Translations under genes and position numbers: made by a program
Assembly: GCA_000442125.1 (NCBI GenBank)
Contig: KE546967.1
Location: 1,116,001-1,180,000, forward strand
Direction: 5' to 3'
DNA: 64,000 nucleotides
From: Opeltia flavorubescens
Taxonomy: Eukaryota; Ascomycota; Lecanoromycetes; Teloschistales; Teloschistaceae
The notes under the pieces: generated by a model
Told to the model about the DNA's origin: nothing
Seen by the model: the letters and a program-made list of their open reading frames with translations, nothing else
Database searches by the model: none
Part shown: positions 31,578-43,048 of the stretch, piece after piece
Numbering within the stretch: the first letter of the stretch is position 1
How the letters are laid out: each line of letters begins with the position of its first letter

Positions 31578-33085
31578 ATTTCAATATTTTGCATGGGTTC
31601 TTCCATTCGATGGTACTAGGAGTGTTTAGAGTCTTGTGTATTGAGGAAATGTAGCATGTATAGGGATTTGGATTTGCACATTTGAATCAATTCTTTATGG
31701 GTTAAACCGGTTGTTGTTTCGTTTTGTTTTTCCTTGGAGACCATGTGAGTGCGTCCTTTCTCCCCAGACATCAAACCCCAACTGAGAATTTTCCGTTGTA
31801 AGGTGAAGATCCTAACTTTTTCATGACTGAGGAAATTGTTACCACCTCTTCAGCAAGATCAATTGCTAACTCTGTAGATCTGAAGCTGACAGATACATAA
31901 AGGTGAATGAATATATTATGATTTACTACAGTACCATCAAAAGCAGTCTTGCCAGCTTCTCGCACATGAGTCTAACAAAAGATATCTATAAATGGCTTAG
32001 GGCCATGAGACATTTTCATGACTTGAAAGGCACGAGGATGACAGAAGTGGTCAGTCAAACCAGTGGCTTTCTATCCCGCCTTTTCTTCTGCTGGAACCAT
32101 ATCAATTCATATCATACACCGTCGTTTCTTACCTTGCATCCATGGTAATCACTTGTCTTATTCGATCTTCTCTATTTCATACACATTATTTCTGTCAATT
32201 TACCTCCTTTATTCTTCGCAGTCTTATGCAAATCTTACGTGTGTTAAGTGTATCAGGTTCAGTTGAACGTTTTTTCTGAATAGCAAGGATTCTAGCTGCA
32301 AAAGTCCTTTCATCGACCGTCCCTTCTTATCCTTGGGATTCACGGCACTGGATGGAGAAACCACGAATGAATAGGAAGAATCAAAGTATCGAAGTGAAAT
32401 TCGACGAAACATCAAATCATACACTCGCATCCTCAGATTACTCAACGAATGAGTTGAATATCAATGCCACCTAATCAACCTCTGATAATCATCTCCCGTG
32501 CTTATATGCCTTTATGACTGCAAGAAGACCTTCCCCCGCTTGTAATGCACTATTATGGCTCTGGGATTTCTCGAATTTCATATATCCACTCGAAGTTTCC
32601 GACGGCGATTTCCAGTCTCGCGTTCCACCTGCACAATCACAACCACTCCACCAAATGAATTGAAGAGAGGCAAAACTGACCCGTCCTTTGGTATTCATTG
32701 ACCAAGAACGATCAGGAGCCTGCGGATGCCAGGAGTATGAACTTGGCATGAGACGAATCATCCTCTGGCATTTGCATTGAACTAATAGCCAAGGATATCG
32801 GTATCATGATAGTCATGAATGTAATGCTCAGGTCGACCAACTGAATCCGTTTCGTGCTTTGGGTTTGCCTCTCCCTGTACCTGGATTGATGTGCTCAGTC
32901 GCTCGCAGGGAGCTTGTGACAGTCTCCTCGACCTCTCAGGATGCAAAGTGTATGGCAATGCTCTTACCCTGCTCTGTGACGTGTAGAGACACATCAGCTG
33001 TGAGCGTCGTTATTGGCCACAGCCGTGAACGCAGCAGTTATTCGACTGCATAATCTCAACACGTCGATTTGATACTCAATTTTGT
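31578..33085. other. Gene-free 1.5-kb convergent region
   Basis: Between the 3' ends of the small hypothetical gene (+) and the S9 peptidase gene (-). Reading frames are short and unrecognised; the longest is about 90 codons on the minus strand at 32489-32761. I see no transposon ends, tandem repeats or tRNA. Confidence 0.45.
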
Positions 33086-35434
33086 TCACCCCCCATACTT
33101 GAAATCAAGCGTTTCTTCATCCCTGTAGGACGGAAGGCCTACGAATTTGTTGATCCAGTTCAGCACTATTGTATGCCAGACTATGCTGTTCTCTTCCTTA
33201 AGCACCCAGTGATTTTCGTCACTGAAGGTCAGAAATCTGGACTCGATCCCTCTTTCCTGGAGCACATTGAACATGGCAAGGCCTTCGCTGATTGGAAGCC
33301 GGTAGTCCAGCTCATTGTGGATGATAAGCATGGGTGTCGACCAGTTACCTGTGAAACGGTGTGGGGACCATTTCTGCCACGTGTCGTCGGACTGCCAATA
33401 TGGCCCTCCGAGGTCGTGGTTGGGGAAATACTGCTCATCGCTCGACATTTGATTGGGCATTGAGAAAACCCCGTCATGGCAGACAAGCGCTTTGAAAGCT
33501 CGTCCAAGCGCGTGTCCCTGGAACCAATTCATCATGTAACCTCCGTACGATGCACCGAGCGCCACCGCTTTGTCGGTGTCGACGTAGGATAAATGTTCTT
33601 TGATGTATTCAAATCCCTTGACGAGATCTTCGTAAGGTAGACCACCCCATGATGTAGTAATTGCATCAACGAATGCTTGACCGTATCCCGTGCTTCCAGT
33701 CGGATTGGGGCAGATCACGACATACCCCTGCTCGGCGAAGACGGCCGGATTCCAACGAGTGGACCATGACCTGGTCCATGCTCCCTGATAAACGAAGTTA
33801 GGATGACGAGTAGCGGAGAGCGAAATCTAGTTTTCTCTGGAACTGGAACATACCTGTGGTCCTCCATGTATCAAGTACGCTAGCGGATACTTCTTGTCTT
33901 CAGAGAAATTTGATGGTTTCACAACAAGTGCATGGACTTGATAAGCGCCAGCTCCTTTGAACCATATGTCAGATACTTGTTCACTAGACAACCCGAATGA
34001 GGCTCCATTCCTCGAGTTGGACGAGACCATCCTCGCCCCTGCTGGCTGCGCAGGATCAACGATGGTGTAAATTGAGTTGTCAATCAGACTTGAACTCGAT
34101 ATGAACAGCTCATTCGACCCGATCCTCAAAGGTTGTACATCTGAAACAGCCCCGGGCCCTGTCAGACTCTGTGGATGATGCGAAGTCTGATCTGAGGCTA
34201 TTGTTAAATCGATCTTGAACAACACATCATCGCCATTGTCTTCAACCACGGCCAGCAGCATTGTGCCATCAGGACTAAAGCTCACAGAGCTTGGACTCCT
34301 ATCCCACTCAGTGTCCTGATCTTCGATATCAAGGATTCGTGCACCGGTAGACGAATCACTGGTTCCTTGCATGTCTGTAACTGCTGTTATATGGACGAGA
34401 CGGTTCCTGTCGCTTTCATAGCCGTTCTGCTGCATCTGCAGGAAAGCAGCTGATTTGCCGTCCGGTGAAAATACCGGAGAGGAAGCCGCTCCTTTCAGAC
34501 TCTCGAGCTCGAGTTTCCGAGGCTTTGGTGCTGGACCTTTAGAGAAGTCCGTGACTGGGACGTAGTAGAAATTACATTTAGTGTTAAAAGCCGGATTGAG
34601 GTCCGGGTCCTTGGCAACGAATATCAGGCCAGTAGAACTAATGTCAAAGTGATCCTTTCCACCAAAAGTAGGGATCGGACTCTCCAGACCAGTACCTTCC
34701 AGTGCGTTGGTGACAGATGTTAGATCCCATCTACTCCCTGACTTCTGCAGTAGTCCGTACCAGATAGCGTTCTTCTGCGGTGTCACGTATTCGTCCCAAT
34801 GCCGGACCATAGTTGAGTCATATAACCGGGCTGTGGACCGCCTTTTGGGCTCTTGCTCTTGGTTGTACAACGTTCCATTGGGCCAGGACTTGCCGGTCAG
34901 CGCAATGGCTACCCGGCCGGGACTCAATGGTTTGAGTCTGAGGTTTGATATGCCTCCTGGAAGAATGCCAGCGACATAAGTCTCGCCAACTTTATCCACC
35001 TTCCCTACCACCAAATTCGTAGCACCGTTGTCTCCCTTCTTCAGCCATACAAGCTCAGTACCATCGTCTAGCCAATTCGGTTCGCTTGTATCCTCATGAT
35101 TGGTTATCAAGGTTGATCGACCGTTGTTGAGATTTATGACTTTGATCTCTGTTGTCTTTTTATTTACCTCAAAGGAATAAGTGGAAACCGAGTAGACTGC
35201 GAGGTTGCCATCCGGTGCTGGTATGGCTGGACTACGACGGGGCGCAGTGAGAAGGACGTCCGGAGTGAACATATCTGCGTAAAGGGAGCTGTCGGATGAT
35301 GATGATTCGCTGTTGGCAGACCCTGAGGTCACTGGGTCGTCAAACAGCGAGGCCGATGGAAGGCTGAAGTACAGGAAAGCTATGACACATGCTGCGAGGA
35401 CGATTGAGATTGATACGACCTTGGAAGAAGCCAT
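33086..35434 (-). CDS. Dipeptidyl-peptidase V-like serine peptidase (S9C)
   Basis: Two exons, 35434-33854 and 33784-33086, give 759 residues. A hydrophobic N-terminal stretch (VSISIVLAACVIAFLYFSLP, about residues 6-25) is a signal peptide or anchor. A beta-propeller follows, with repeated FSPDGK blades (for example PVFSPDGKSAAFLQMQ). The C-terminal prolyl-oligopeptidase domain has the nucleophile in LGASYGGYMMNW, the acid in HNELDYRLPISEG and the His in SDENHWVLKEENS. The order fits fungal DppV and acyl-peptide hydrolases, which cleave short peptides outside the cell or in the secretory path. Several N-glycosylation sequons (for example NGT, NFS) agree with secretion. The 69-nt intron splits GGPQ|GAWTRS and the frame is kept. 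Confidence 0.9.
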
Positions 35435-35674
35435 CAGACGAGCGCAAAGCTTGGAAGGTTGTTGGCGTCAACTCAGTCACGGAAGTTTAGAGGGAGAGAC
35501 GTGACTTCGACTGCCGGCGCTAGCTCCGTATTCTAGAACTTTTGTCTAGAACAGTAGAGGTCTGCCATATGATCAAATTCAATATTCCATGGTATCTTGG
35601 CTATCTACAATATGCAAAAGCTATATTAATTTGCCCCGACTGTTTACAAAACAGATAAAGTACGTATATTTCAG

Positions 35675-38600
35675 TCACGTATGGCCTCCGATGAAACTTG
35701 ACCACGACTTCACCTCACTCGGAATGCCCTCTGGACGTGGTAATTTCACACTCATACATTGGGCAAAGAGAAGGGCAGTCTGTGCAAGCAACGGATCAGC
35801 GGAAAAGCTTCAAAGGAGGGAATGGATATCGTGCTTACCTTGGGTTCCATGAAAAGAGGCACTCCAAAATCCACAGCATTGCGCCGCATCACGTAGTCCT
35901 CATCCAACAATGTCTTGCCTCTCTGGCTGGCAAGATTGAAGACTCCCCGGATATCATATTGCTGAAATTTCTCCCGGAGTAACCTCTTATCCGTCTTGGG
36001 AAACTCGATTACTTCGACGCTCACACCTCCTTTCGCCGTCGATTCCAAATGTTGTTTGATCTCTGAATTTGCAGCGAGGAACTTGTATCCTAGCGGTTTG
36101 AGATGGTTCACGATTGCCGTCAGTTCAGGCTTCGTCGTGTCCCCCCCGAAGAGCAGCCCCTCGCCAGGCTCTGGCATCCGGAAATTCATCGTTGACTGCA
36201 TTGAGGTCCAGTAAGCCTCGATGAGGTCTTTGCCAAAACATGCCATTTCACCAGTGCTTGACATTTCCACCCCTAGGAACGGATCCGCGCCGGCCAAACG
36301 TGTCCAGGAGAATTGAGGTACTTTGGTGGCAAGGTAGTCTCTCTTCTGAGCCATCAAGTCGACTGGCTCCGGCACCTCTCGCCCAACCAACGCCTTTGTT
36401 GCTACGTCGATGAAGTTGGTTCCCAGAACTTTACTGACGAAGGGAAATGATCGTGATGCACGGAGGTTACACTCGATGACCTTCAAAGCCGGTTCCCCCC
36501 CTGAAGCATCATCAGCTTTGATGATCTGCATGTTGAAAGGTCCCGTGATGCTCCATGCTCTGGCCACCTTCTCCGCAATCTCTTTCACTCTCGCAAGGAT
36601 GTTCTCATCGAGGTTTGCTGGTGGAAGGACCAAGGTTGCATCACCAGAATGGACTCCAGCTGGCTCTACATGTTCACTGACTGCGTGCAAAATGAGCTTG
36701 CCTGAAGATCCGACGCCGTCGACGTCGATCTCTTGAGCTCCCTCAATGAATTTGGTGATTACCACAGGGTGATCTGGAGAAACGGCGCTTGCAGACACCA
36801 GCTTCTCCTTCAGCTCGTCCTGGCTCCGGATAACGCTCATCGCCGCCCCAGAAAGAACATAGCTTGGACGTACTAACACTGGATAGCCTACCTCGTCCGC
36901 AAATCTTTCGGCCTCCGAGACCGAAGTCAGCTCCTTCCACGCTGGTTGATCTACACCTATGCTATCGAGGATCTGCGAGAATTTATGCCGGTCTTCCGCC
37001 TTGTCGATGTCTTTCGGGTCGGTACCGAGGATATGGGCTTTCCCTGTTTCTTGTAGCCTCAAGGCTATATTTTGCGGAAGCTGGCCACCAACAGACACCA
37101 CCACTCCATTCGCAGACTCTAACTCGTATATATCCATGACTCTTTCATAGCTGAGCTCTTCAAAGTACAGTTTGTCTGCAGTATCGAAATCAGTGCTATA
37201 TGTTTCCGGATTGTACTGCGGGACAGAATTAGTGAAAGGAGTCAATCAGCTGGTCTCCCTATTCCCGCGATCATTCTAGGCACTTACATTGATCATAACG
37301 GTCTTCTTGCCCATGGCTTTCAAGGACAAAGTTGCGTTTACAGCACACCAGTCGAATTCAACAGAACTCCCGATCCTATATACTCCACTTCCCAGAATTA
37401 TCGTGCCATGGTCGTCAAATGTTACATCATGAGAGGTCGCGTTGTAGGTTGTGTACAGGTAATTAGTATCTGCCGGGAATTCTGCGGCAAGCGTGTCAAT
37501 CTTCTTAACAAAGGGGCGAATGCCGAACCCTTTCCGCCGAGCTCGTACTTCGTCCTCGGTGCTTCCCACACACTGTGCAATTTGCTTATCCGAGAAGCCC
37601 ATTTTCTTCGCCTTGCTTACAAGCTCCTTTTTGAGACCAAAAAGGCTCCCGATATCTTCTAGCTCGTGATGAACATCGACAATGTTCTGAAGCTTGTACA
37701 AGAACCACTTGTCAATTTTTGAAAGCTCATGGACGCGTTCAACGGAGTAGTTTTCATGAAGCATGGCTTGACCCACAGCAAGCCACCGCCTGTCTGTGGG
37801 ATTGCGTAGGACTTCATCAAGATCCTCGAAATTATCACCTTGAAATCCGACAAATCGAGGATCGACTTGTCGAATTGCCTTTTGGAATGACTCCTCAAAA
37901 GTCCTCCCAATCGCCATGACTTCGCCGACAGATTTCATTGAACTCCCAATGTCGCGGCGGACGTGTTGGAATTTACTAAGATCCCATCGAGGTATTTTAG
38001 TCACGATATAGTCGAGACTTGGTTCGAAATTTGCTGTCGTTGTTTTGGTGACCGCGTTAGGAAGCTCAGGAAGGGTGTGCCCGAGGCCGATCTTTGCAGC
38101 GGTGTAAGCGAGTGGATAACCGGTAGCTTTCGATGCCAGAGCAGACGATCTTGACAGTCGGGCGTTGACTTCAATCACCCTATAATCGAGACCATCAGGC
38201 TGAAGCGCATATTGAACATTGCACTCTCCAACCACCCCTAGATGACGGACTATCTTGATTGCAGAGGTTCGCAACATATGGTACTCCTCATCGCTCAGTG
38301 TTTGACTTGGCGCAACAACGATGCTGTCGCCAGTATGGGTCCCGAGAGGATCAAAATTTTCCATATTACAAACTGTGATACAATTGTTGGATGCGTCTCG
38401 AACAACCTCGTATTCCAGCTCCTTCCAACCTTTGAGAGATTTCTCAATCAATATCTGGGGTGAAAGAGTAAGTGATCTTGAAGACAAATTTTTCAACTCT
38501 TCTTCATTATTAGCAAAGCCAGAACCTAGACCGCCAAGTGCATATGCTGATCTTGAGATGATAGGATAGCCAATCTGCTTGGCAGCTGCCAGAGCTTGAT

Positions 38601-39385
38601 CCACTGTACTAACGGCGATAGATTCTGCAATGGGAATATTGATCTCTTTCAAGGCTTTGGCGAACAAATCGCGGTCCTCGCTTGTCTTCAAAGTCTCAAT
38701 ACTAGTTCCAAGAACTTTGACTCCGTAACGCTCGAAGATGCCCATATCCTCCATTTTCACCCCCAAATTCAGCGCCGTCTGCCCGCCGAACGTCAAAAGA
38801 ATGCCGTCGGGCCTTTCGCGTTCGATGACGTATGTAACATATTCTGGTGTGACGGGGAGGTAGTATACTTCATCTGCCAGCTTGTGGTCCGTCTGAATAG
38901 TTGCAATATTGGGATTTATGAGTACAGATGCAACATTTGCTTCTTTGAGCGCCTTGAGTGCTTGTGAGCCTACAGTAGAATTGGGATATTAGCTTCTACC
39001 AGAATGTGGTAAGATCGATTGCCAAAACTTCAGGAAATGAGCATGACATACCGGAATAGTCGAATTCGCCGGCTTGCCCAATGCTCAAACCCCCGCTCCC
39101 AATAACGATGACCTTTTTAACATCAACTAGATTTTTATTACCTCCCAGTACTCCACTTGAGATATAAGCTTGGGCACTCGGAGCCTCCTGGCCAGTAATA
39201 GGTCGGCGGACAGAAGAGACGAAAGATCTCGCCGGTCGATATGGTAATATAGGGACACGGCCATGGTACAGTAGAGTAGTTGCTGGGGAGCAACTAAAAG
39301 CGGTAGAAGCCTTTCTTGCTGTGCACTGGGGACTCAAGGGTAGGACTTTGGCAGAACGTCGGACTAGGAGTCGACAGGTAGCCAT
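35675..39385 (-). CDS. CPA2: Carbamoyl-phosphate synthase, arginine-specific large chain
   Basis: The ammonia-using large subunit that makes carbamoyl phosphate for arginine. Four exons: 39385-39052, 38969-37288, 37215-35839 and 35779-35675, giving 1165 residues. The first 70 residues are Ser/Arg/Ala-rich with few acidic residues, a mitochondrial presequence. The mature start [20 protein letters not shown] is the first carboxyphosphate domain. Two ATP-grasp halves follow ([26 protein letters not shown]), then an MGS-like allosteric domain ([15 protein letters not shown]). The C-terminus in the last 35-codon exon ends [13 protein letters not shown]. It is separate from the pyrimidine CAD-type enzyme because no other domain is fused. 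A Gcn4/CPC1-type TGACTCA lies about 120 bp upstream, as expected for cross-pathway control. Confidence 0.95.
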
Positions 39386-40100
39386 AGGGACAGGACAGCG
39401 ATCGGGCTCAAGAGGTTATCAATTGGCCAATCTTGGGCGCAATTCAGCCCGGGTGCGGTTTGCACCACGGGCTACCTCAGGTGATCCTGCAATTGGTCTT
39501 TGATTGACTCAGAGACGAGCAAAAGACAAGTGATCAAATTGCCATTGAGGCGAGTTCAGAAGCTCAATTATAATACGTTTGGTTAGGTTGGTTTCAGAGA
39601 CATACCAGCAGAATCTCGGTATGAAGAAAATTTGATATGCTTACCGTGAAGGGGAATGGGGAGAACCGAAATGCTGTTCAATATTTTTTTACCTCACCGA
39701 CGATAACGAGGAAACTTTAAATTATCAGCGGGAGCTAACTCCGCGGTGGCATCTCAAGTCTTGGCAAGCCTCTGGGCAAGTTAAAATGGACGTCCTATGT
39801 CGAGTGTTCATCCTCGTTGCCGTTCAAACATGGAATTGCTCTACCAAATTAGTAAAAATGCGTGAATAGTAAATATTGCACTTCTCTATATCGCTGAATG
39901 GAGAGCTGTTGGGTTTTCTCGGTCATTTTCACCATTTGGAAGGCTGGATAACTCACGACTCACGACTCAATGGATGCGAATCCCATTTGAGTGTACCCTA
40001 CAACATGTGAGAAAAGTTTAAAATAGTACGGCCTTGGAAGGCTATTTCGCTCGATCTCTTTGACCTAACGAAGTACACATTTCTCATACATTCAAACACT
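39386..40100. other. Promoter region of CPA2 and 3' end of the PPR gene
   Basis: About 715 bp. The CPA2-proximal part has CCAAT-like sequences and the TGACTCA at 39505-39511. A 7-bp tandem repeat (ACTCACG twice, then ACTCAATGG) lies at about 39951-39971. No gene seen. Confidence 0.45.
39505..39511. promoter_or_regulatory. Gcn4/CPC1-type site before CPA2
   Basis: TGACTCA, the consensus of Gcn4/CPC1/CpcA, lies 120-126 bp before the CPA2 ATG. CPA2-type genes in fungi are known targets of general amino-acid control, so location and target agree. Site is seen; binding is inferred. Confidence 0.55.
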
Positions 40101-42662
40101 TCATGTGGTCTGAGAGGAGTCCCCAAGCGTGATGCCGCTCGCGCCCATTCCCTCCGCAGCTGTCCTTATTGATTCATTCATCGATTGCTCATCCTGTGCA
40201 TATCTTCGCATAACTACCCGGAGAAAATCAGCCAGGATATGGATTTGCTCCTCGTTTTGGCGTTCCAGACTGCACTCTTCAAGTTTGATTCCATCACGAT
40301 CAAGTGCCTCAATGCGTTGCTCCACGACCAAATCAAACACTTTCGTAACATTGGCGATCCGAGCTTTACTTCCTGCGAGATCACCAAGTCGGGAACGTCG
40401 ACGCTTTCGAGTCATTCGAGGTTCTTCAAGTCCGATACGTGCTACTTGCATCGGAATCATCCGGAGCGTTTCCTCGTTGGGAAGAAACTTGAAGGATTTT
40501 CGCAACGTGTACAAGGCAACCAAAGTACCTTCGAGATCCTCCGCGAGACACATACAGCGGATGATCTGGTTGTACAGTTCCTCGCTAAAATCTCGACAGA
40601 TGGCAACCTGATTACGGGCCCCTAGGCCGCTGTACCATTCCATTAGGTTGTGAAATATCTTCCGCGGTCCTGGAAAGTCTTCCGTGGAATGCCTTGGAAG
40701 TTTGCCAAGGTGAGCTTTCTCACAGTCCCATAAACAGGCAAAAGTTTCTAGGTCAGGTTTGACAGAAGTCTTCATCCTCTGATAGATCTCCCACGCTTTT
40801 TGATGTTGGCCACGACGTAGCTCGGCGTAGAGCATGTGATTCATGAAATACGAGTTCGGCGAGATTTCTGCGGCTTCCAGGTTTTTCTTGAGTGCGTGCA
40901 CAGCATCAGAGTTACTTCGTCGCTCGTAGTACAATAAAAGTAACGAAAAGGTCTCTATCGTAGCCGGTGGTACGACACGTTGTAATCGTATAGGAATTCG
41001 CACAGGAGCATCGGTTGTCAGATCTGCGTGGTTGCCCTTCCTTGCCTCGATCGCTTTCAATCGCTGCTGTATCATAGCCCAGCCAAGCTGCTCCGCCCTG
41101 GCTTTGTTTGCGGATTGCCCGGAGCGAAGCCAAGCACCGATAATACCATTGACGTGTTTAGCATCGGGCTTTACATCTCGTTCGTACATGAGCTCGACAA
41201 CGGAAACAGCTCCATCAATTTCGCCCAACCCAATGAGCTTCTTAATCCAACTTCCATAGAAGAACTTATTCTGAAAGCTACGAGGCAACGTAGAAAGTGC
41301 GCTCAACGACACACGACTGACTTCAGAGGGCGACGCACTTTGTGACTGCAAAAGGCCGACGAGGGTGAGAGAAGTCTTGTACAGCTGGCCTGAACCACAC
41401 TCCGACTCTTTACCCGTCAAAATCATATCCTTGAAAATGGCGAGTGCCATATCTGTCCTGCCGGCATCGATGAAACACATTGCAACTTTGTCAAAGTCAC
41501 GAATCTCAATGCTTGTCCCTAAGTTTTTCCGGAGATTTAGATATGCATTCCATGCGTTGCGGATGCCGTTCTCCTTTCCACTTTTCACCCAAGCCTCGAT
41601 AAGTTGGATTAAACAGCGAGCGGTATCTGGATCCGCATCTTCACACAACGAGTCGGCAACCTCTTGCGCCTTGTCAATGTTTCCCCGCGAAATGAACAGG
41701 CGTATTCCTTGCAAAGCATAACCTTTGGCGGTATCTCTGCGATCAGAATGAGGTTGCAAATCCCAATGCGCCTGTGCTTCGTCCAGACGCCCTTCGTTGA
41801 TCAAAGCATCGATGACGGTTGCTCGCTGCTGTGTGCTGAGCTCTTTGCCACTCTGCAAGATGTCCTGGGCTAGAATATCCAGGTGTGAAGCCTGGTCTCG
41901 CGGATCTCGAAGGCCAGATATGTTTCCATATTGATTTTTCCATAGGACGTCCCAGCTTTGGTCGGGTATGTGTTGAATAAAGAAAGGAAGCAGGCGTTTG
42001 CAGCGCTCATACGAAACCCAAAGGTCTTTGCGGGCTTTTGAATTTGTGGCGTCCTTGGCAGCATCCCTCAAACACCTGTTGAATCGTCGAAGGTGTGCCG
42101 TCTGCTGTGGCTCCAAGTCTAGATCAACTTCCAGCTCATCCAGCTCAGCTTCCCGTAACATGTCTGCACCTAAGCCTCCCGCTAACTCTCCCACGGCCTC
42201 GTTCGCGAGGGCTTCACTTTCTGCCTCAACCTCGGCGCACTCTGCATCGGTCAACTCGGCCTGTTGCAGAGCATGTCGAACCTTTTCACGATCTTCGTCC
42301 GAGAGTTGTTCAAGTAGAGGTTCAATCAAGGACTCTTGCGCTCCTGAAGTCTTCGATTGATCACCGCGTAGTTCTCCGAGTTCGTCCTCTAATTCAGCAA
42401 TCCTTTGCCGAAGTGCTTCTGCCACCCCCGACACTTCCTCGTCACCTTCTCCATTTTCAAGCGGTTGTCTATCACGTGCCCCAGGATAGAGCTGTCGGTA
42501 CCATGATACTTTGGGTGGACGCGAACCGTGCTTATCTCGGGATTGGAGACTTGTGGCAAAGAGCCTTAAGGGTTGGTTGAGGGAACGAAGGCGACATTCT
42601 ACCACACTGTACCTCGTGAAAGATCGACAAAATCGAGCTCCACTCTCATTCGATCGTTGCAT
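40101..42662 (-). CDS. Mitochondrial pentatricopeptide-repeat protein
   Basis: Single exon, 853 residues from the first in-frame ATG at 42662. The N-terminus (QRSNESGARFCRSFTRYSVV and on to LRLFATSLQSRD) is basic and amphipathic, a likely matrix presequence. An acidic coiled region (about 70-190) follows. From about residue 300 there are degenerate PPR-like helical repeats, clearest in CFIDAGRTDMALAIFKDMI, GLGEIDGAVSVVELMYERDV and LRRGQHQKAWEIYQRMKTSV. Such fungal proteins bind organellar RNAs for stability, splicing or translation. I cannot say which RNA; Cya5-like or Cia84-like roles are possible but not shown. It lies just upstream of CPA2 on the same strand, with separate transcription likely. 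Confidence 0.8.
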   Translation of the reverse strand: MQRSNESGARFCRSFTRYSVVECRLRSLNQPLRLFATSLQSRDKHGSRPPKVSWYRQLYPGARDRQPLENGEGDEEVSGVAEALRQRIAELEDELGELRGDQSKTSGAQESLIEPLLEQLSDEDREKVRHALQQAELTDAECAEVEAESEALANEAVGELAGGLGADMLREAELDELEVDLDLEPQQTAHLRRFNRCLRDAAKDATNSKARKDLWVSYERCKRLLPFFIQHIPDQSWDVLWKNQYGNISGLRDPRDQASHLDILAQDILQSGKELSTQQRATVIDALINEGRLDEAQAHWDLQPHSDRRDTAKGYALQGIRLFISRGNIDKAQEVADSLCEDADPDTARCLIQLIEAWVKSGKENGIRNAWNAYLNLRKNLGTSIEIRDFDKVAMCFIDAGRTDMALAIFKDMILTGKESECGSGQLYKTSLTLVGLLQSQSASPSEVSRVSLSALSTLPRSFQNKFFYGSWIKKLIGLGEIDGAVSVVELMYERDVKPDAKHVNGIIGAWLRSGQSANKARAEQLGWAMIQQRLKAIEARKGNHADLTTDAPVRIPIRLQRVVPPATIETFSLLLLYYERRSNSDAVHALKKNLEAAEISPNSYFMNHMLYAELRRGQHQKAWEIYQRMKTSVKPDLETFACLWDCEKAHLGKLPRHSTEDFPGPRKIFHNLMEWYSGLGARNQVAICRDFSEELYNQIIRCMCLAEDLEGTLVALYTLRKSFKFLPNEETLRMIPMQVARIGLEEPRMTRKRRRSRLGDLAGSKARIANVTKVFDLVVEQRIEALDRDGIKLEECSLERQNEEQIHILADFLRVVMRRYAQDEQSMNESIRTAAEGMGASGITLGDSSQTT

Positions 42663-43048
42663 CAATTGATGTCGACGAAAAGGTAAGCAAACTCATAAGC
42701 GGGAAAGGTACAACCCTTTGTTTGCCGAGGAGTGACTTTAATCAATCTGCGCTAAGCTATTGATCACTTTTTCGATGGCTTAGCTTGGGCACGGAGAAAT
42801 CGGCCAGCGGCTCGTCCCGTCAGCAGGGATAATGAGCTACTGCACAACTGCAGGCTACGCCGATTGCCGATAGGACGAATACTTCTACAAGGAGCTTTGA
42901 TTGCCTTACACTCTATTGAGATTTGGGCGAAGGCGCAGGTCGTGACATGGCTGAACGTCCCTTGCTATTATTCTAGCTCCAAGAACTACTAATATAATTC
43001 AGACTTCAATTTACTTTGTATATTGAATCAGAACTGAGCTTAGAATGC
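42663..43048. other. Divergent promoter region, PPR gene and ORC3
   Basis: About 386 bp between divergent start codons. No ACGCGT box is present, unlike the RFC2 promoter. No gene seen. Confidence 0.45.
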
